In this document: in pieces, positions 8,674-19,465 of the stretch
How the letters are laid out: each line of letters starts with the position of its first letter
How positions within the stretch are numbered: the stretch's first letter is position 1
Origin: Roseithermus sacchariphilus
GTDB lineage: Bacteria > Bacteroidota > Rhodothermia > Rhodothermales > MEBIC09517
Assembly (NCBI GenBank): GCA_003285105.1
Contig: CP030158.1
Span: 2,146,501-2,210,500, forward strand
Direction of reading: 5' to 3'
Length of the DNA stretch: 64,000 nucleotides
The notes under the pieces: generated by a model
The model's database searches: none
What the model saw: the letters and a program-made list of their open reading frames with translations, nothing else
What the model was told of the DNA's origin: nothing
Program-made: the position numbers and the translations under genes

Positions 8674-8753
8674 GCTGCTCGTTGCTCGCCGCGTTCACGC
8701 TCACCCACTCGACCCTCGCCACTCGACACTCATCACTCGAAACTCGACACTCC
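8674..8753. repeat. Degenerate heptanucleotide tandem array between the POT gene and dut
   Basis: About eleven 7-nt units, clearest as TCGACCC, TCGCCAC, TCGACAC, TCATCAC, TCGAAAC, TCGACAC. The array fills the intergenic space and ends 3 nt before the dut start codon. Confidence 0.85.
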
Positions 8754-8756
8754 TAA

Positions 8757-9215
8757 ATGGATCGCATCACCGTTGCCGTCACCCGGCTTCCCCACGCCGA
8801 AGGCCTGGAACTCCCGCACTACGCCACCGAGCAGAGCGCGGGGATGGATCTGCGTGCGGCGGTGCCGGCGGACGCTCCGCTGACGCTGCCGCCCGGCGCC
8901 CGGGCCCTCGTGCCGACGGGGCTGCAGATCGCGCTGCCGGCGGGCTACGAGGGGCAGGTGCGGCCGCGCAGCGGGCTGGCCTACCGGCACGGCGTCACCG
9001 TGCTCAACAGCCCCGGCACCATCGACGCCGATTACCGGGGAGAGGTGAAGGTGCTGCTGGTCAACCTGGGGTCGGAGCCGTTCACCATCGAGCGCGGGGA
9101 GCGCATCGCCCAGCTCGTCGTCGCGCGCCATGCCCACGTGGCGTGGGCCGCCGAGGCGGAGCTGGCAGCCACCGCCCGCGGCGCCGGCGGCTTCGGCTCG
9201 ACGGGAAGGGGCTGA
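8757..9215 (+). CDS. dut: Deoxyuridine 5'-triphosphate nucleotidohydrolase (dUTPase)
   Basis: A 152-residue trimeric dUTPase that hydrolyses dUTP to dUMP, keeping uracil out of DNA and feeding dTMP synthesis. All five motifs are present: [31 protein letters not shown] (with the catalytic Asp), RIAQLVV and the glycine-rich C-terminal arm [12 protein letters not shown]. The length is normal. A heptad repeat array stands immediately before the start codon, and no typical Shine-Dalgarno site can be seen in it. The gene ends 16 nt from a convergent outer-membrane protein gene. Confidence 0.96.
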   Translation: MDRITVAVTRLPHAEGLELPHYATEQSAGMDLRAAVPADAPLTLPPGARALVPTGLQIALPAGYEGQVRPRSGLAYRHGVTVLNSPGTIDADYRGEVKVLLVNLGSEPFTIERGERIAQLVVARHAHVAWAAEAELAATARGAGGFGSTGRG

Positions 9216-9231
9216 GCGGCTCCCGGCCGGC

Positions 9232-10986
9232 CTAGAACGCCGGGCTGAGGCGGAGCCAGAGCGAGGGAGCGAGGCCGTTGCCGTCGATGTCCTTCAGCGG
9301 CCAGGCCAGCTCCAGGCGTACCTCGCGGTCGTTGAAGCCCACCCCGAAGCCGGCCGACGGGATCACGTCGGTCAGGCGGACGGCGTCGGTGCCCGCGTGG
9401 CCGTTCGTCCAGCCGGCGTCGAACAGCCCGAAGACCTGCACGTCGTCGAGCAGGTCGTCCAGCAGCGAGACCCGGCCGACGGCCAGTTCGGCGTTGGCCA
9501 GCAGCATGCGTGTGCCGAAGAACGCGTTTTGCGGATACCCGCGCACGGTGCCCAGGCCGCCCAGGGTGAACTGCTTCTGCAGCGGGGTGCCCTCGGTGGC
9601 GTAGCCGCCGCGGGCGCGCAGGCTGAGGCTGGAGAAGGGGCTCAGCGGGAGGTAGAGCCGCAGGTCGCCGAGGTAGCGATTGAAGCTATACGCGCCGCCA
9701 AGGCCCTGGCCGATCTCCGCTTCGGTGCGGACGGCCAGGCCCCGCGGCAGGCTGCGCAGGCCGGCCACGCGCCCGCCCTCGGCGGCGAACACGAGCGTGT
9801 TCATCCGCTCGCCCTCGGCGCTCACCGGCGGGTTGAAGCGGAAGCCGTTGCCGTCGATGCCGAAGAAGGACCACCCCGTGATCCGCTCCAGCGTGCGGTG
9901 CACCTCGGAGCGATAGCCGGCGGTGATCTGGGCGTAGGGGGTGAGGCGTTGCACGGCGTAGAGCGTCCAGCCCTCGGTTTCGTAGTAGTCGAAGTAATCG
10001 CTCTCGAAGAAGAAGGCGGCCAGCGAGTTTTCAGCCCAGCTCAGCTTCCAGAGGTCTTCCGTCGTGGTGTTGCGCCGGTAGGCCCCGCCGAGCTTCAGGC
10101 CGAAGGCGTGGCTGCGGGCCGGTCCCGGCCGCACCTCGGCGCCGATCTCGTAGCGCCAGGCCTTCCGCCCGAACGCGTAGGAGGCCTGCCCGTAGAGCGT
10201 GGCCCGGTCGTAGTCGTCGTCCCAGTCGAGCGGCGGCAGGCCGATGCCGAGCACGAAGCCTTCGACGCGGTTGTAGCGGATGGCGGGGATGGGGCGGTAG
10301 GCGGCCGTGGCCCGGTACGGCCAGTAGTAGGACAGGTCGCCCACGAAGGCGTCGACGTCGTGAAAGCGTTCGAAGGGCGCCTCCCAGCGGGGGTCGACGC
10401 GGGGCCGGGCGGCGGCGGAGTCGTCGTCCGGGGGATGCGGCGTCATGGTGTGCGGCCGGGCGGCCGGCCCGGTCTCCGGAGCCGTCTCGTGGGCAAAGGC
10501 CGGGGCTTCGGCATCCCGTTCGAGGCGGCGGATCAGCCACAGCGCATCGGTGAGGCCGTCCTCGATGGCGTCGAAGCGGGCGCGGGTGGCCTCGTCGTCG
10601 GCCAGGTCGGCGCGCAGCGAGCGGATCTGGTGGCGGAGGTCGACGAGCAGCGCCTTGAGGTCCCGCAGGTCGTCCGGGGTCAGCGCGACCGGGGCGGTGG
10701 CCGGTGCGGCCGGCGGCAGGCCGGCCGCCGGTGGGGCGAAGCCGCTGGTGGCGTGGCTGAGTTGCAGCGCCATCGTGCGCAGCCGGTCGCTGACGTCGCC
10801 GCTCGGATGCTGCATGGTGGCCTCCTGCAGGACGCCGACGACGGTGCCGAGGATCGATTCGATCAGGTGGCGCTGGGTATCGTAGGTCGCCGGGACGGTC
10901 GAGGGTGTGTCCTGGGCGTGCAGGCGCGGTGCGGTAGCGGCCGGCAGCAGTACGGCGGCGAGAAGGACGGCGGTGAGGCGGTTCAT
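9232..10986 (-). CDS. Outer-membrane beta-barrel protein with BamA/ShlB-like C-terminal domain
   Basis: The 584-residue protein starts with a signal peptide (MNRLTAVLLAAVLLPAATAPRLHAQ). Residues about 100-160 form a charged, probably coiled-coil segment (LRHQIRSLRADLADDEATRARF). The rest is rich in alternating aromatic/hydrophobic strands and contains the VRGYPQNAFFG element, the VRGY lid motif of Omp85/TpsB barrels, followed by LFDAGWTNG and GFGVGFNDREVRLELAWPL. It ends in SPAF, an aromatic C-terminus usual for outer-membrane barrels. No POTRA domains are apparent, so it is not BamA itself; surface-antigen or patatin-like barrel relatives fit. ATG 10986 was preferred over an upstream start because it begins the signal peptide. 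Substrate unknown. Confidence 0.7.
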   Translation of the reverse strand: MNRLTAVLLAAVLLPAATAPRLHAQDTPSTVPATYDTQRHLIESILGTVVGVLQEATMQHPSGDVSDRLRTMALQLSHATSGFAPPAAGLPPAAPATAPVALTPDDLRDLKALLVDLRHQIRSLRADLADDEATRARFDAIEDGLTDALWLIRRLERDAEAPAFAHETAPETGPAARPHTMTPHPPDDDSAAARPRVDPRWEAPFERFHDVDAFVGDLSYYWPYRATAAYRPIPAIRYNRVEGFVLGIGLPPLDWDDDYDRATLYGQASYAFGRKAWRYEIGAEVRPGPARSHAFGLKLGGAYRRNTTTEDLWKLSWAENSLAAFFFESDYFDYYETEGWTLYAVQRLTPYAQITAGYRSEVHRTLERITGWSFFGIDGNGFRFNPPVSAEGERMNTLVFAAEGGRVAGLRSLPRGLAVRTEAEIGQGLGGAYSFNRYLGDLRLYLPLSPFSSLSLRARGGYATEGTPLQKQFTLGGLGTVRGYPQNAFFGTRMLLANAELAVGRVSLLDDLLDDVQVFGLFDAGWTNGHAGTDAVRLTDVIPSAGFGVGFNDREVRLELAWPLKDIDGNGLAPSLWLRLSPAF

Positions 10987-11130
10987 GATCGGCAGGAGGA
11001 TGGGCTTCTCAACGGGAGCACGCAACGGTGGCGTGTGGACCCGTGAGGGCGGGGGCGCCCGGGGTCCGCGCCAGATACGAACCGGCCCGCCGGATGGTTA
11101 CAGGGGTGGGGTGAGGGGTGCTGGTTCAGC

Positions 11131-11151
11131 CACACCCTCACACCTCGACAC

Positions 11152-11158
<7 letters not shown>
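11131..11158. repeat. Short heptanucleotide array overlapping the copB stop codon
   Basis: Four 7-nt units (CACACCC, TCACACC, TCGACAC, TCAACCC). The TCA at 11152-11154 inside the last unit is the complement of the TGA stop codon of the P-type ATPase gene. Confidence 0.65.
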
Positions 11159-13176
<2,018 letters not shown>

Positions 13177-13255
13177 GGTTGCAGGTTGGTCAGGCTGGCG
13201 CGAGGAAGGAGGGGAGCCGGACGTCACGGCCGTTCGGCGTCGCGGCCGTTTGGCG

Positions 13256-13810
13256 TCACGGGCGGTACCGGGTGAAGACGTGCCGGGGGCCGTTCCGGTC
13301 GAAGGCGATGACGTCGTAGGGGTCCTGCCGGTCGCCCTGTTCCATCCCCGGCGAGCCGATGGGCATGCCCGGGACGGCGATGCCGGTGATGTCCGGCTGC
13401 TCGGCCAGCAGTCGCTCGATGTCGGCGGCCGGCACGTGCCCCTCGACGACGTAGGTGCCGACGGCGGCGGTGTGGCACGCGTGGAGCGGGTCGGGTACGT
13501 GGAAGCGCTGCTTCACCGGCGTGAGGTCCGGCAGGTCGGTCACCGTCACCTCGAAGCCATGCTCGCGGAGGTGATCGACCCACTTCGTGCAGCAGCCGCA
13601 GGTGGGGGTCTTGAAGACGGTGACCGCCGGCAGGGCGGAGGCGGTGGAGACGGCCCCGGAAGCCGTCGTCCCGGAAGCCGTCGTCCCGGAGGCCGTGGCC
13701 GGGGCGGGGGGGGAGGCCGGGCGGGAGAGCCAGGTGACGCCGCCGAGGCCGATCAGGGCGATCACGGCGCCGGCGGCGAAGGCGTAGAGGTAGGTGCGTG
13801 GACGAGGCAT
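13256..13810 (-). CDS. DUF411 membrane-anchored metal-binding protein
   Basis: A 184-residue protein with one N-terminal membrane anchor (residues ~7-30), a low-complexity Ala/Ser/Thr linker, then the DUF411 domain with TPTCGCCTKWVDHLREHGF (Cys71, Cys73, Cys74), PDPLHACHTA and the conserved VPGMPIGSPGME segment. DUF411 proteins are regularly encoded with copper resistance genes and are thought to bind copper in the periplasm; the exact role is not settled. The linker is built from three 15-nt repeats. Gaps to the neighbours are small (79 nt to copB and 48 nt to the cupredoxin gene), which suggests the same operon. Confidence 0.85.
   Translation of the reverse strand: MPRPRTYLYAFAAGAVIALIGLGGVTWLSRPASPPAPATASGTTASGTTASGAVSTASALPAVTVFKTPTCGCCTKWVDHLREHGFEVTVTDLPDLTPVKQRFHVPDPLHACHTAAVGTYVVEGHVPAADIERLLAEQPDITGIAVPGMPIGSPGMEQGDRQDPYDVIAFDRNGPRHVFTRYRP
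13656..13700 (-). repeat. Three 15-nt tandem repeats in the DUF411 linker
   Basis: Units at 13656-13670, 13671-13685 and 13686-13700 (plus strand CCGGAAGCCGTCGTC; the third copy diverged) encode the repeated TASGT linker between the membrane anchor and the metal domain. Confidence 0.8.
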
Positions 13811-13857
13811 GGGGATTCCGTCGGGGATCGTGGAAGGTGTAGTGGAAAGGAGGACGG

Positions 13858-14301
13858 TCAGGATTGGACGACCAGCGTGCCGTGCTGCATGTTCATCCCG
13901 CAGATGAACGAGAAGGTGCCGGCCTCTGTCGGGGTGAATTCGATGACGACCGGCTCGTTCATCGGCAGGTCGGTCGCTTCGATGCCGAAGTCGGGGATCA
14001 TAACCTGCTCCAGGCAGGCCGAGGGCGTCGTGCGGGTGAAGATCAGCCGGGCCGGGACACCGGCCTGCAGCGTGATCTGCCCGGGTTCGTAGCCCGAGGC
14101 GCCGGCAGTGATCTCGACGACCTGAACGCCGTCCTGCATCGTGACGCCGTGCCCGGCGCCGTCGTCGGGCGTCATGCCGTCGGCGTGCATGCCCGTCGCA
14201 TGATCGCCGGGTGAGGCGGTGTCGTCGTTCGGGTTGCCGCCACAGGCGGCCAGGGTGAGGGCCAGCAGGAGTGCGGGGAGCAGAGAGTGCAAGCGGTTCA
14301 T
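13858..14301 (-). CDS. Cupredoxin-like copper-binding lipoprotein
   Basis: A 147-residue lipoprotein: signal peptide with lipobox LTLAAC (Cys20), a linker rich in His, Met and Asp, then a cupredoxin domain from about residue 55. Likely metal ligands are Cys96 and Met101 (SACLEQVMIPDFGI) and Cys134/Met136/Met138 (SFICGMNMQHG). The domain closely matches the C-terminal extension of the CusB protein encoded 3.4 kb upstream in the same operon. It should hold copper in the periplasm or at the outer membrane for the CusABC pump. ATG 14301 gives the better signal peptide than the in-frame start three codons earlier. Confidence 0.85.
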   Translation of the reverse strand: MNRLHSLLPALLLALTLAACGGNPNDDTASPGDHATGMHADGMTPDDGAGHGVTMQDGVQVVEITAGASGYEPGQITLQAGVPARLIFTRTTPSACLEQVMIPDFGIEATDLPMNEPVVIEFTPTEAGTFSFICGMNMQHGTLVVQS

Positions 14302-14355
14302 GGGAGTCACGGGTTGGTTGTGGACGTGTTGCGAAGGGTACGGTGCGGATCGGGG

Positions 14356-17300
14356 TCAGGGGGCGGGGGACGGCTCCGGGGTCGGGTGCGGTGCGGCCGG
14401 GACGGCGCCCGGCGCGTCGCCCGCCTCCGCCTGCGGCAGGCGCCGCCGGTGGACGAGAACGTAGACGGCCGGGATGACGATGAGCGTCAGGATCGTCGAG
14501 CTGATCAGGCCGCCCACCATCGGTGTGGCGATGCGTCGCATGACCTCGCTGCCGGTGCCCGTGCCGACCATGATCGGCAGCAGGCCGATGAGCGTGGTGA
14601 AGACGGTCATCAGCTTCGGGCGGACGCGGTCCACCGCGCCTTCCTCCAGCGCCGCGTGCAGCATGGCCCGCGAGGTCAGCCGCCCTGCGTGGCGGTAGCG
14701 GGCCAGCGCTTCGTCGAGGTAGACCTGCATCACCACGCCCGTCTCGGCCGCCAGCCCGGCCACGGCGATGAACCCGACCCCGACGGCGATCGACATGTTG
14801 AAGTCGAGCGCGGCCATCAGCCACACGGCGCCGACGACGGCGAAGGGCAGCGTGCCCATCAGGATGGTCGTCTCGGTGACGTTCTTGAAGTGGATCAGGA
14901 GGAGCAGGAAGATGATGGCCAGCGTGATCGGCACGAGCACCTGTAGCCGCCGGTTGGCCCGTTCCATGTACTCGTACTGCCCGCTCCACGTGAGCGAGTA
15001 GCCCGCCGGCAGGTCCACCTGCTCGGCCACGATCTGCCGGGCACGTTGCACGTAGGTGCCCACGTCCACGCCCGGCGCCAGGTCCACGAAGACCCAGGCG
15101 TTGGGGCGGGCGTTCTCGCTCTTGATCATCGGCGGGCCGTCCACCAGGCGGAACGCGGCCAGTTGCCCCAGGGGAATCTGCGCGCCGGGGCCGGTCCCCG
15201 CGGACGCGGGGATGGGGACGAGCACCTGCCGCAGCGCCGGGAGGTTGTCGCGCAGGTCGCGGGGATAGCGGACGTTGACGGGGTAGCGTTCCAGGCCCTC
15301 GACGGTCGTGGTCACGTTCATCCCCCCGATGGCGCTCATGATGACGTCCTGCACGTCGCCCGTGGTCAGGCCGTAGCGGGCGGCCTCGGTGCGGTCGATG
15401 TCGATGTCGAGGAACGAGCCGCCCATGACGCGTTCGGCGTAGACGCTGCGGGTGCCCTCGAGCGGGCGCAGCACGGCCTCCAGTTGTTCGCCGATATGCT
15501 GGAGGGTGGGCAGGTCCTCGCCGGCGATCTTGATGCCCACGGGCGTCTTGATGCCGGTCGCCAGCATGTCGATGCGCGTCTTGATCGGCATCGTCCAGGC
15601 GTTGGTCACCCCGGGGATCTGGATGGCCGCGTCGAGTTCGGCGATGAGCCGGTCCCATGTCATCCCGGGGCGCCACTGCTCCGGCGGCTTGAGGCGGATG
15701 GTCGTCTCGATCATCGTCAGCGGCGCCGGGTCGGTGGCCGTCTCGGCGCGTCCGATCTTGCCGAAGACCGAGGCCACCTCGGGGAAGGAGGCGATGATGC
15801 GGTCGGTTTGCTGGAGCAGCTCTTTCGCCTTCTGCGGGCTGACGCCGGGCAGCGTGGTGGGCATGTAGAGCAGGTCCCCCTCGTTGAGCGGCGGCATGAA
15901 CTCCGAGCCGATCTGCGGGAAGGGCACAAGCGTCCGGCCCAGCAGCACCTGTTGCACGGGCAGCAGCGTGGCCAGCAGCACCGCGCCGGCGACCAGCAAC
16001 ACGGTGACCGGATGGCGGAGCGTCCACCGGATGACGGGGCGGTAGGTGCGGATGAAGAAGCGCGCGATGGGGTTGTCCGCCTCCCGCCGGATGCGGCCCC
16101 GGATGAACGTCACCATCAGCGCCGGGACGACGGTCACGGCCAGCAGGGCCGCCGCCGCCATCGCGAACGTCTTCGTGAAGGCCAGCGGCCGGAACAGCCG
16201 CCCCTCGACCTGCTCCAGCGTGAACACCGGCAGGAACGACACCGTCACGATCAGCAGCGAGAAGAACAGGCTCGGCCCGACCTCTCTGGCGGCGGCGATG
16301 ATGGCGCGGGTACGTTCCCGAGGCGCAAGGTCGACGGTCGAGGGTCGACGGTCGGGGCCGCTGTCGCCGGGGCCGGAGAGCGCCCTTCGGCCTTCGTCCC
16401 GCGCCCGTTCCAGATGCTTGTGGGCATTCTCCACCATCACCAGGCTCGCGTCCACCATGACCCCGATGGCGATGGCGATGCCGCCGAGGCTCATGATGTT
16501 GGCGTTGATGCCGAGCAGGTACATCACCAGCAGCGAGATGAGCACGCCGACGGGGACGGTGATGAGGGCGACGAAGGCGCTGCGGGCGTGTAGCAGAAAG
16601 ACGATCACGATGAGCGCGACGACGGCCAGTTCCTCCCAGAGCTGCGTCGTCAGCGTGCTCACGGCCCGCTGGATCAGCCCGGAGCGGTCGTACTCCTCGA
16701 CGATCTGCACGCCCTCGGGCAGGCTCGGGCGGAGTTCGTCGAGGCGGGCCTTGACGCGGTCGATGACGCGCTGCGCGTTCTCGCCGTAGCGCATCACCAC
16801 GATGCCGCCGACGACCTCGCCCTCGCCGTTGCGCTCGGCGATGCCGCGCCGGATCTCCGGCCCGAGTTGCACGGTGGCGACGTCGTCGATGGTGATGACC
16901 GTGCCGTTCTGCGTCTTGAGCGGAATGGCGCGGAGGTCGTCGAGGCCCCGCAGGTAGCCCTTGCCGCGCACGATGTATTCCCGCTCGCCCAGCTCCAGCA
17001 GGCGTCCGCCCACGTCCCGGTTGCTCCGCTGGAGCTGCATCCGGACGTGGCTGAGCGGGATGCCGTAGGCCGCCAGCTTCTGCGGGTCGACGACGACCTG
17101 GTACTGCTTCTGGAAGCCGCCGATCGTGGCGATCTCCGCGACGCCGTCGAGCGCCTGCAACTCGTACTTGAGGAAGAAGTCCTGCAGCGCCCGCAACTCC
17201 GCCAGGTCGTGCCGCCCGGTCGTGTCGACGAGGCTGTACTGGTAGACCCAGCCGACGCCCGTCGCGTCCGGCCCGATGGCCGGCCGGGCGCCCTCGGGCA

Positions 17301-17661
17301 GGTTGCCGGCGACCTGGTTGAGGTATTCCAGCACGCGGCTGCGGGCCCAGTACATGTCGGTCCCGTCCTCGAAGATGACGTAGACGAACGACGTGCCGAA
17401 CATCGAGTAGCCGCGCACGGTCCGGGCATAGGGCACCGCCAGCATCGCCGAGGCGAGCGGGTAGGTGACCTGCTCCTCGACGATCTGCGGCCCCTGCCCG
17501 GGGTATTCCGTCTTGATGATGACCTGCACGTCCGACAGGTCCGGGATGGCGTCGACGGGCGTGTTCACGGTGGCCCATATCCCGCCGACGGCCAGCAGCA
17601 GCGTCACGAGGATGACCAGCAGCCGGTTGCGGGCGCTCCAGTCGATGAGGCGTTCGAGCAT
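14356..17661 (-). CDS. cusA: CusA/CzcA-type heavy-metal efflux RND transporter
   Basis: A 1101-residue inner-membrane RND pump, normal length for the HME-RND family, which drives Cu(I)/Ag(I) out with the proton gradient. It begins MLERLIDWSARNRLLV and carries NTPVDAIPDLSDVQVII, the TM4 proton-relay region IAIGVMVDASLVMVENAHKH, and the porter and docking domains. Around residues 425-446 the loop between the relay helix and ERTRAIIAAAREVGPSL has about 20 extra residues, part of which (436-445) is encoded by a 7-nt tandem repeat. The gene lies between the fusion protein CusB (36 nt upstream) and the cupredoxin gene (54 nt downstream). Its copper role is inferred from the neighbours, because CusA and CzcA are hard to separate by eye. 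Confidence 0.93.
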   Translation of the reverse strand: MLERLIDWSARNRLLVILVTLLLAVGGIWATVNTPVDAIPDLSDVQVIIKTEYPGQGPQIVEEQVTYPLASAMLAVPYARTVRGYSMFGTSFVYVIFEDGTDMYWARSRVLEYLNQVAGNLPEGARPAIGPDATGVGWVYQYSLVDTTGRHDLAELRALQDFFLKYELQALDGVAEIATIGGFQKQYQVVVDPQKLAAYGIPLSHVRMQLQRSNRDVGGRLLELGEREYIVRGKGYLRGLDDLRAIPLKTQNGTVITIDDVATVQLGPEIRRGIAERNGEGEVVGGIVVMRYGENAQRVIDRVKARLDELRPSLPEGVQIVEEYDRSGLIQRAVSTLTTQLWEELAVVALIVIVFLLHARSAFVALITVPVGVLISLLVMYLLGINANIMSLGGIAIAIGVMVDASLVMVENAHKHLERARDEGRRALSGPGDSGPDRRPSTVDLAPRERTRAIIAAAREVGPSLFFSLLIVTVSFLPVFTLEQVEGRLFRPLAFTKTFAMAAAALLAVTVVPALMVTFIRGRIRREADNPIARFFIRTYRPVIRWTLRHPVTVLLVAGAVLLATLLPVQQVLLGRTLVPFPQIGSEFMPPLNEGDLLYMPTTLPGVSPQKAKELLQQTDRIIASFPEVASVFGKIGRAETATDPAPLTMIETTIRLKPPEQWRPGMTWDRLIAELDAAIQIPGVTNAWTMPIKTRIDMLATGIKTPVGIKIAGEDLPTLQHIGEQLEAVLRPLEGTRSVYAERVMGGSFLDIDIDRTEAARYGLTTGDVQDVIMSAIGGMNVTTTVEGLERYPVNVRYPRDLRDNLPALRQVLVPIPASAGTGPGAQIPLGQLAAFRLVDGPPMIKSENARPNAWVFVDLAPGVDVGTYVQRARQIVAEQVDLPAGYSLTWSGQYEYMERANRRLQVLVPITLAIIFLLLLIHFKNVTETTILMGTLPFAVVGAVWLMAALDFNMSIAVGVGFIAVAGLAAETGVVMQVYLDEALARYRHAGRLTSRAMLHAALEEGAVDRVRPKLMTVFTTLIGLLPIMVGTGTGSEVMRRIATPMVGGLISSTILTLIVIPAVYVLVHRRRLPQAEAGDAPGAVPAAPHPTPEPSPAP
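16329..16356 (-). repeat. Four-unit heptanucleotide repeat inside cusA
   Basis: GGTCGAC, GGTCGAG, GGTCGAC and GGTCGGG in tandem on the plus strand. The period (7) is not a multiple of three, yet the pump frame stays open and reads PDRRPSTVDLAP. It is the only heptad array found inside a gene in this window. Confidence 0.8.
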
Positions 17662-17697
17662 GGTCTGACTACCTGTGGATCTACAACGGCGCGGGGG

Positions 17698-19401
17698 TCA
17701 GGAGGTGACGACGAGCACGCCTTTGATCATGTCCATGCCGCAGGCGAAGGTGAACGTGCCATCCTCCTGCGGGGTGACTTCGATCGTGACGGATTCGTGC
17801 AGCGGCAGCGGCGTCGCATCGACGCCCAGGCCGGGAATCATGACATCCGTGGCGCAGGTCCTGTCGGTGTGGCGCGTGAAGACGAGCCGGGCCGGCACAC
17901 CTTTGCGGAGGCGAATCTGGCTCGGCTCGAAGGCCGCGCCGGTGATGTCGATCCGGACGACCTGCACGCCGTCCTGCACGCGCGCAAGCGCTGCCGGAGC
18001 CTCTGCCGGAGCCTCGTGGGCCGGATGCCCGTCCGTCGTGCTCTCGCCGGGGGCGACGGACGCAGCAGCCGTGGGGGCCGCTCCATGGCCGGCATGACCG
18101 CCCATCATGGCATTGACGGCGCTGGCGAGCCGGGCCTCCGAGTCGATCAGGAACTGGGCGCTCGTGACGACCTGCTCGCCGCCGGCGAGGCCTTCCAGGA
18201 TCTGCACGCGTCCGCCGGCATGCAGGCCGGGGGTCACGTCGACGGGCCGGAAGCGTCCCTGGCCGAGGGCGAGGATCACCACGGCCCGGGTGCCGGTGCG
18301 GATCAGCGCTTCTTCCGGCACCGTCGGCATCGGCGCCGTCTCGCCGCCGGTGAGGGTCACGGTGGCATACATGCCCGGCTTCAGCGCCCGGTCCGGGTTG
18401 GGGACGATCACGCGGGCACGGGCGGTCCGCGTGGCGGAGTCGAGCGTGTCGTAGAGGTAGTCGATCCGGCCGGAGAACGACGTGCCGGGCTGGTAGGGCA
18501 GCGCCACCTCGGCGGGCGTGCCGATGCGCATCCAGGCCAGGTCCTGCTCGTACACGTCGATCATGAGCCAGAGCCTCGACAGGTCGGCCAGCTCCAGCAG
18601 GGTCTGTCCGGCGCGGATCTGCTGGCCTTCCACCACCTGCTTGCGCGTCACCGTGCCGGAGGCCGGGGCGTAAAGCGTCAGCGTTTTCATCGGCGTGCCG
18701 GACTGTGCCAGGTGCTCGATCTGCTGGTCCGAGATGTCCCAGTAGGCGAGGCGGCGGCGGGCGGCGTCCACGAGGCGGCGGGCGTCGGCCTCCCCGGCGG
18801 TGCCGGCCAGCCGCTCGGCATGGCGGAGGGCCAGCAGGTACTCCTCCTGCGTCGAGACCAGCTCGGGGCTGTAGATGGATAGCAGCGGGTCCCCGGCACG
18901 GACGCGGGCGCCTTCGTAGTCGACGTGCAGCCGTTCCACCCAGCCGCCGACCTTCGGGGAGACGGCCACCACCGCCTGCTCGTTGACCTCGAACCGCCCC
19001 GTCGTCCGCACCGAGCGCGACAGCGGCTCGACCCGGACCGTCGCGGTTCTGACGCCGATGTTCTGGATCGTCACCGGGTCGATCTCCACGACGCCCTCCG
19101 ACGCGGCCGTCTGGCGCACGGGGACGAGGTCCATGCCGCAGATGGGGCACGTGCCCGGTTCCTCCGAGCGAACCTGGGGGTGCATACTGCACGTCCAGTA
19201 CAGGGGGGCATCGTCCGTGCTGCGTGGGTTCAATACCTCGCCGGCGCGGGAGCCCGGAGCGGACGTGGCGAGGCGGTCGTGGTCGTGCCCGGCGTGGGCA
19301 TCTGCGGTGTGAGCATCCCCGGATGCCGGCTGATCCGTGCCGCAGGCGGCGAGGGCGAGCAGCAGCACCGCGAAGGCGAGGGGGTGAAGCAGCGTGTTCA
19401 T
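17698..19401 (-). CDS. cusB: CusB-type periplasmic adaptor with fused C-terminal cupredoxin domain
   Basis: A 567-residue membrane fusion protein linking CusA to CusC. It is a lipoprotein (LALAAC, Cys20) with a His-rich stretch, then a heavy-metal-binding domain (YWTCSMHPQV and CPICGMDLVPV; Cys71, His74, Cys85, Cys88), the barrel-sandwich and coiled-coil hairpin, and beta-barrel segments (LYAPASGTVTRKQVVEGQ, LKPGMYATVTL). After a His/Ala-rich linker, residues 475-567 form a cupredoxin domain with Cys516, Met521, Cys554, Met556 and Met558, matching the separate cupredoxin lipoprotein. The in-frame open region upstream of 19401 lies inside the cusC coding sequence, so the ATG at 19401 is used. 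Confidence 0.92.
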   Translation of the reverse strand: MNTLLHPLAFAVLLLALAACGTDQPASGDAHTADAHAGHDHDRLATSAPGSRAGEVLNPRSTDDAPLYWTCSMHPQVRSEEPGTCPICGMDLVPVRQTAASEGVVEIDPVTIQNIGVRTATVRVEPLSRSVRTTGRFEVNEQAVVAVSPKVGGWVERLHVDYEGARVRAGDPLLSIYSPELVSTQEEYLLALRHAERLAGTAGEADARRLVDAARRRLAYWDISDQQIEHLAQSGTPMKTLTLYAPASGTVTRKQVVEGQQIRAGQTLLELADLSRLWLMIDVYEQDLAWMRIGTPAEVALPYQPGTSFSGRIDYLYDTLDSATRTARARVIVPNPDRALKPGMYATVTLTGGETAPMPTVPEEALIRTGTRAVVILALGQGRFRPVDVTPGLHAGGRVQILEGLAGGEQVVTSAQFLIDSEARLASAVNAMMGGHAGHGAAPTAAASVAPGESTTDGHPAHEAPAEAPAALARVQDGVQVVRIDITGAAFEPSQIRLRKGVPARLVFTRHTDRTCATDVMIPGLGVDATPLPLHESVTIEVTPQEDGTFTFACGMDMIKGVLVVTS

Positions 19402-19465
19402 GGCGATGGGGTGTGTGCGACGTTCGAGCGGGGACGTGCGGCGGGTGAAGGGGCTTGCGGGGCGG

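Noticed and set aside
9130-11046. 638-residue plus-strand frame opposite the outer-membrane barrel gene
   Set aside because: Mirror frame of a convincing gene with signal peptide and barrel C-terminus; no motif in the shadow.
13256-17578. 1440-residue minus-strand frame across DUF411, cupredoxin and cusA
   Set aside because: Only the last 184 residues (DUF411) are protein-like; the rest is a shifted reading of cusA and the cupredoxin gene.
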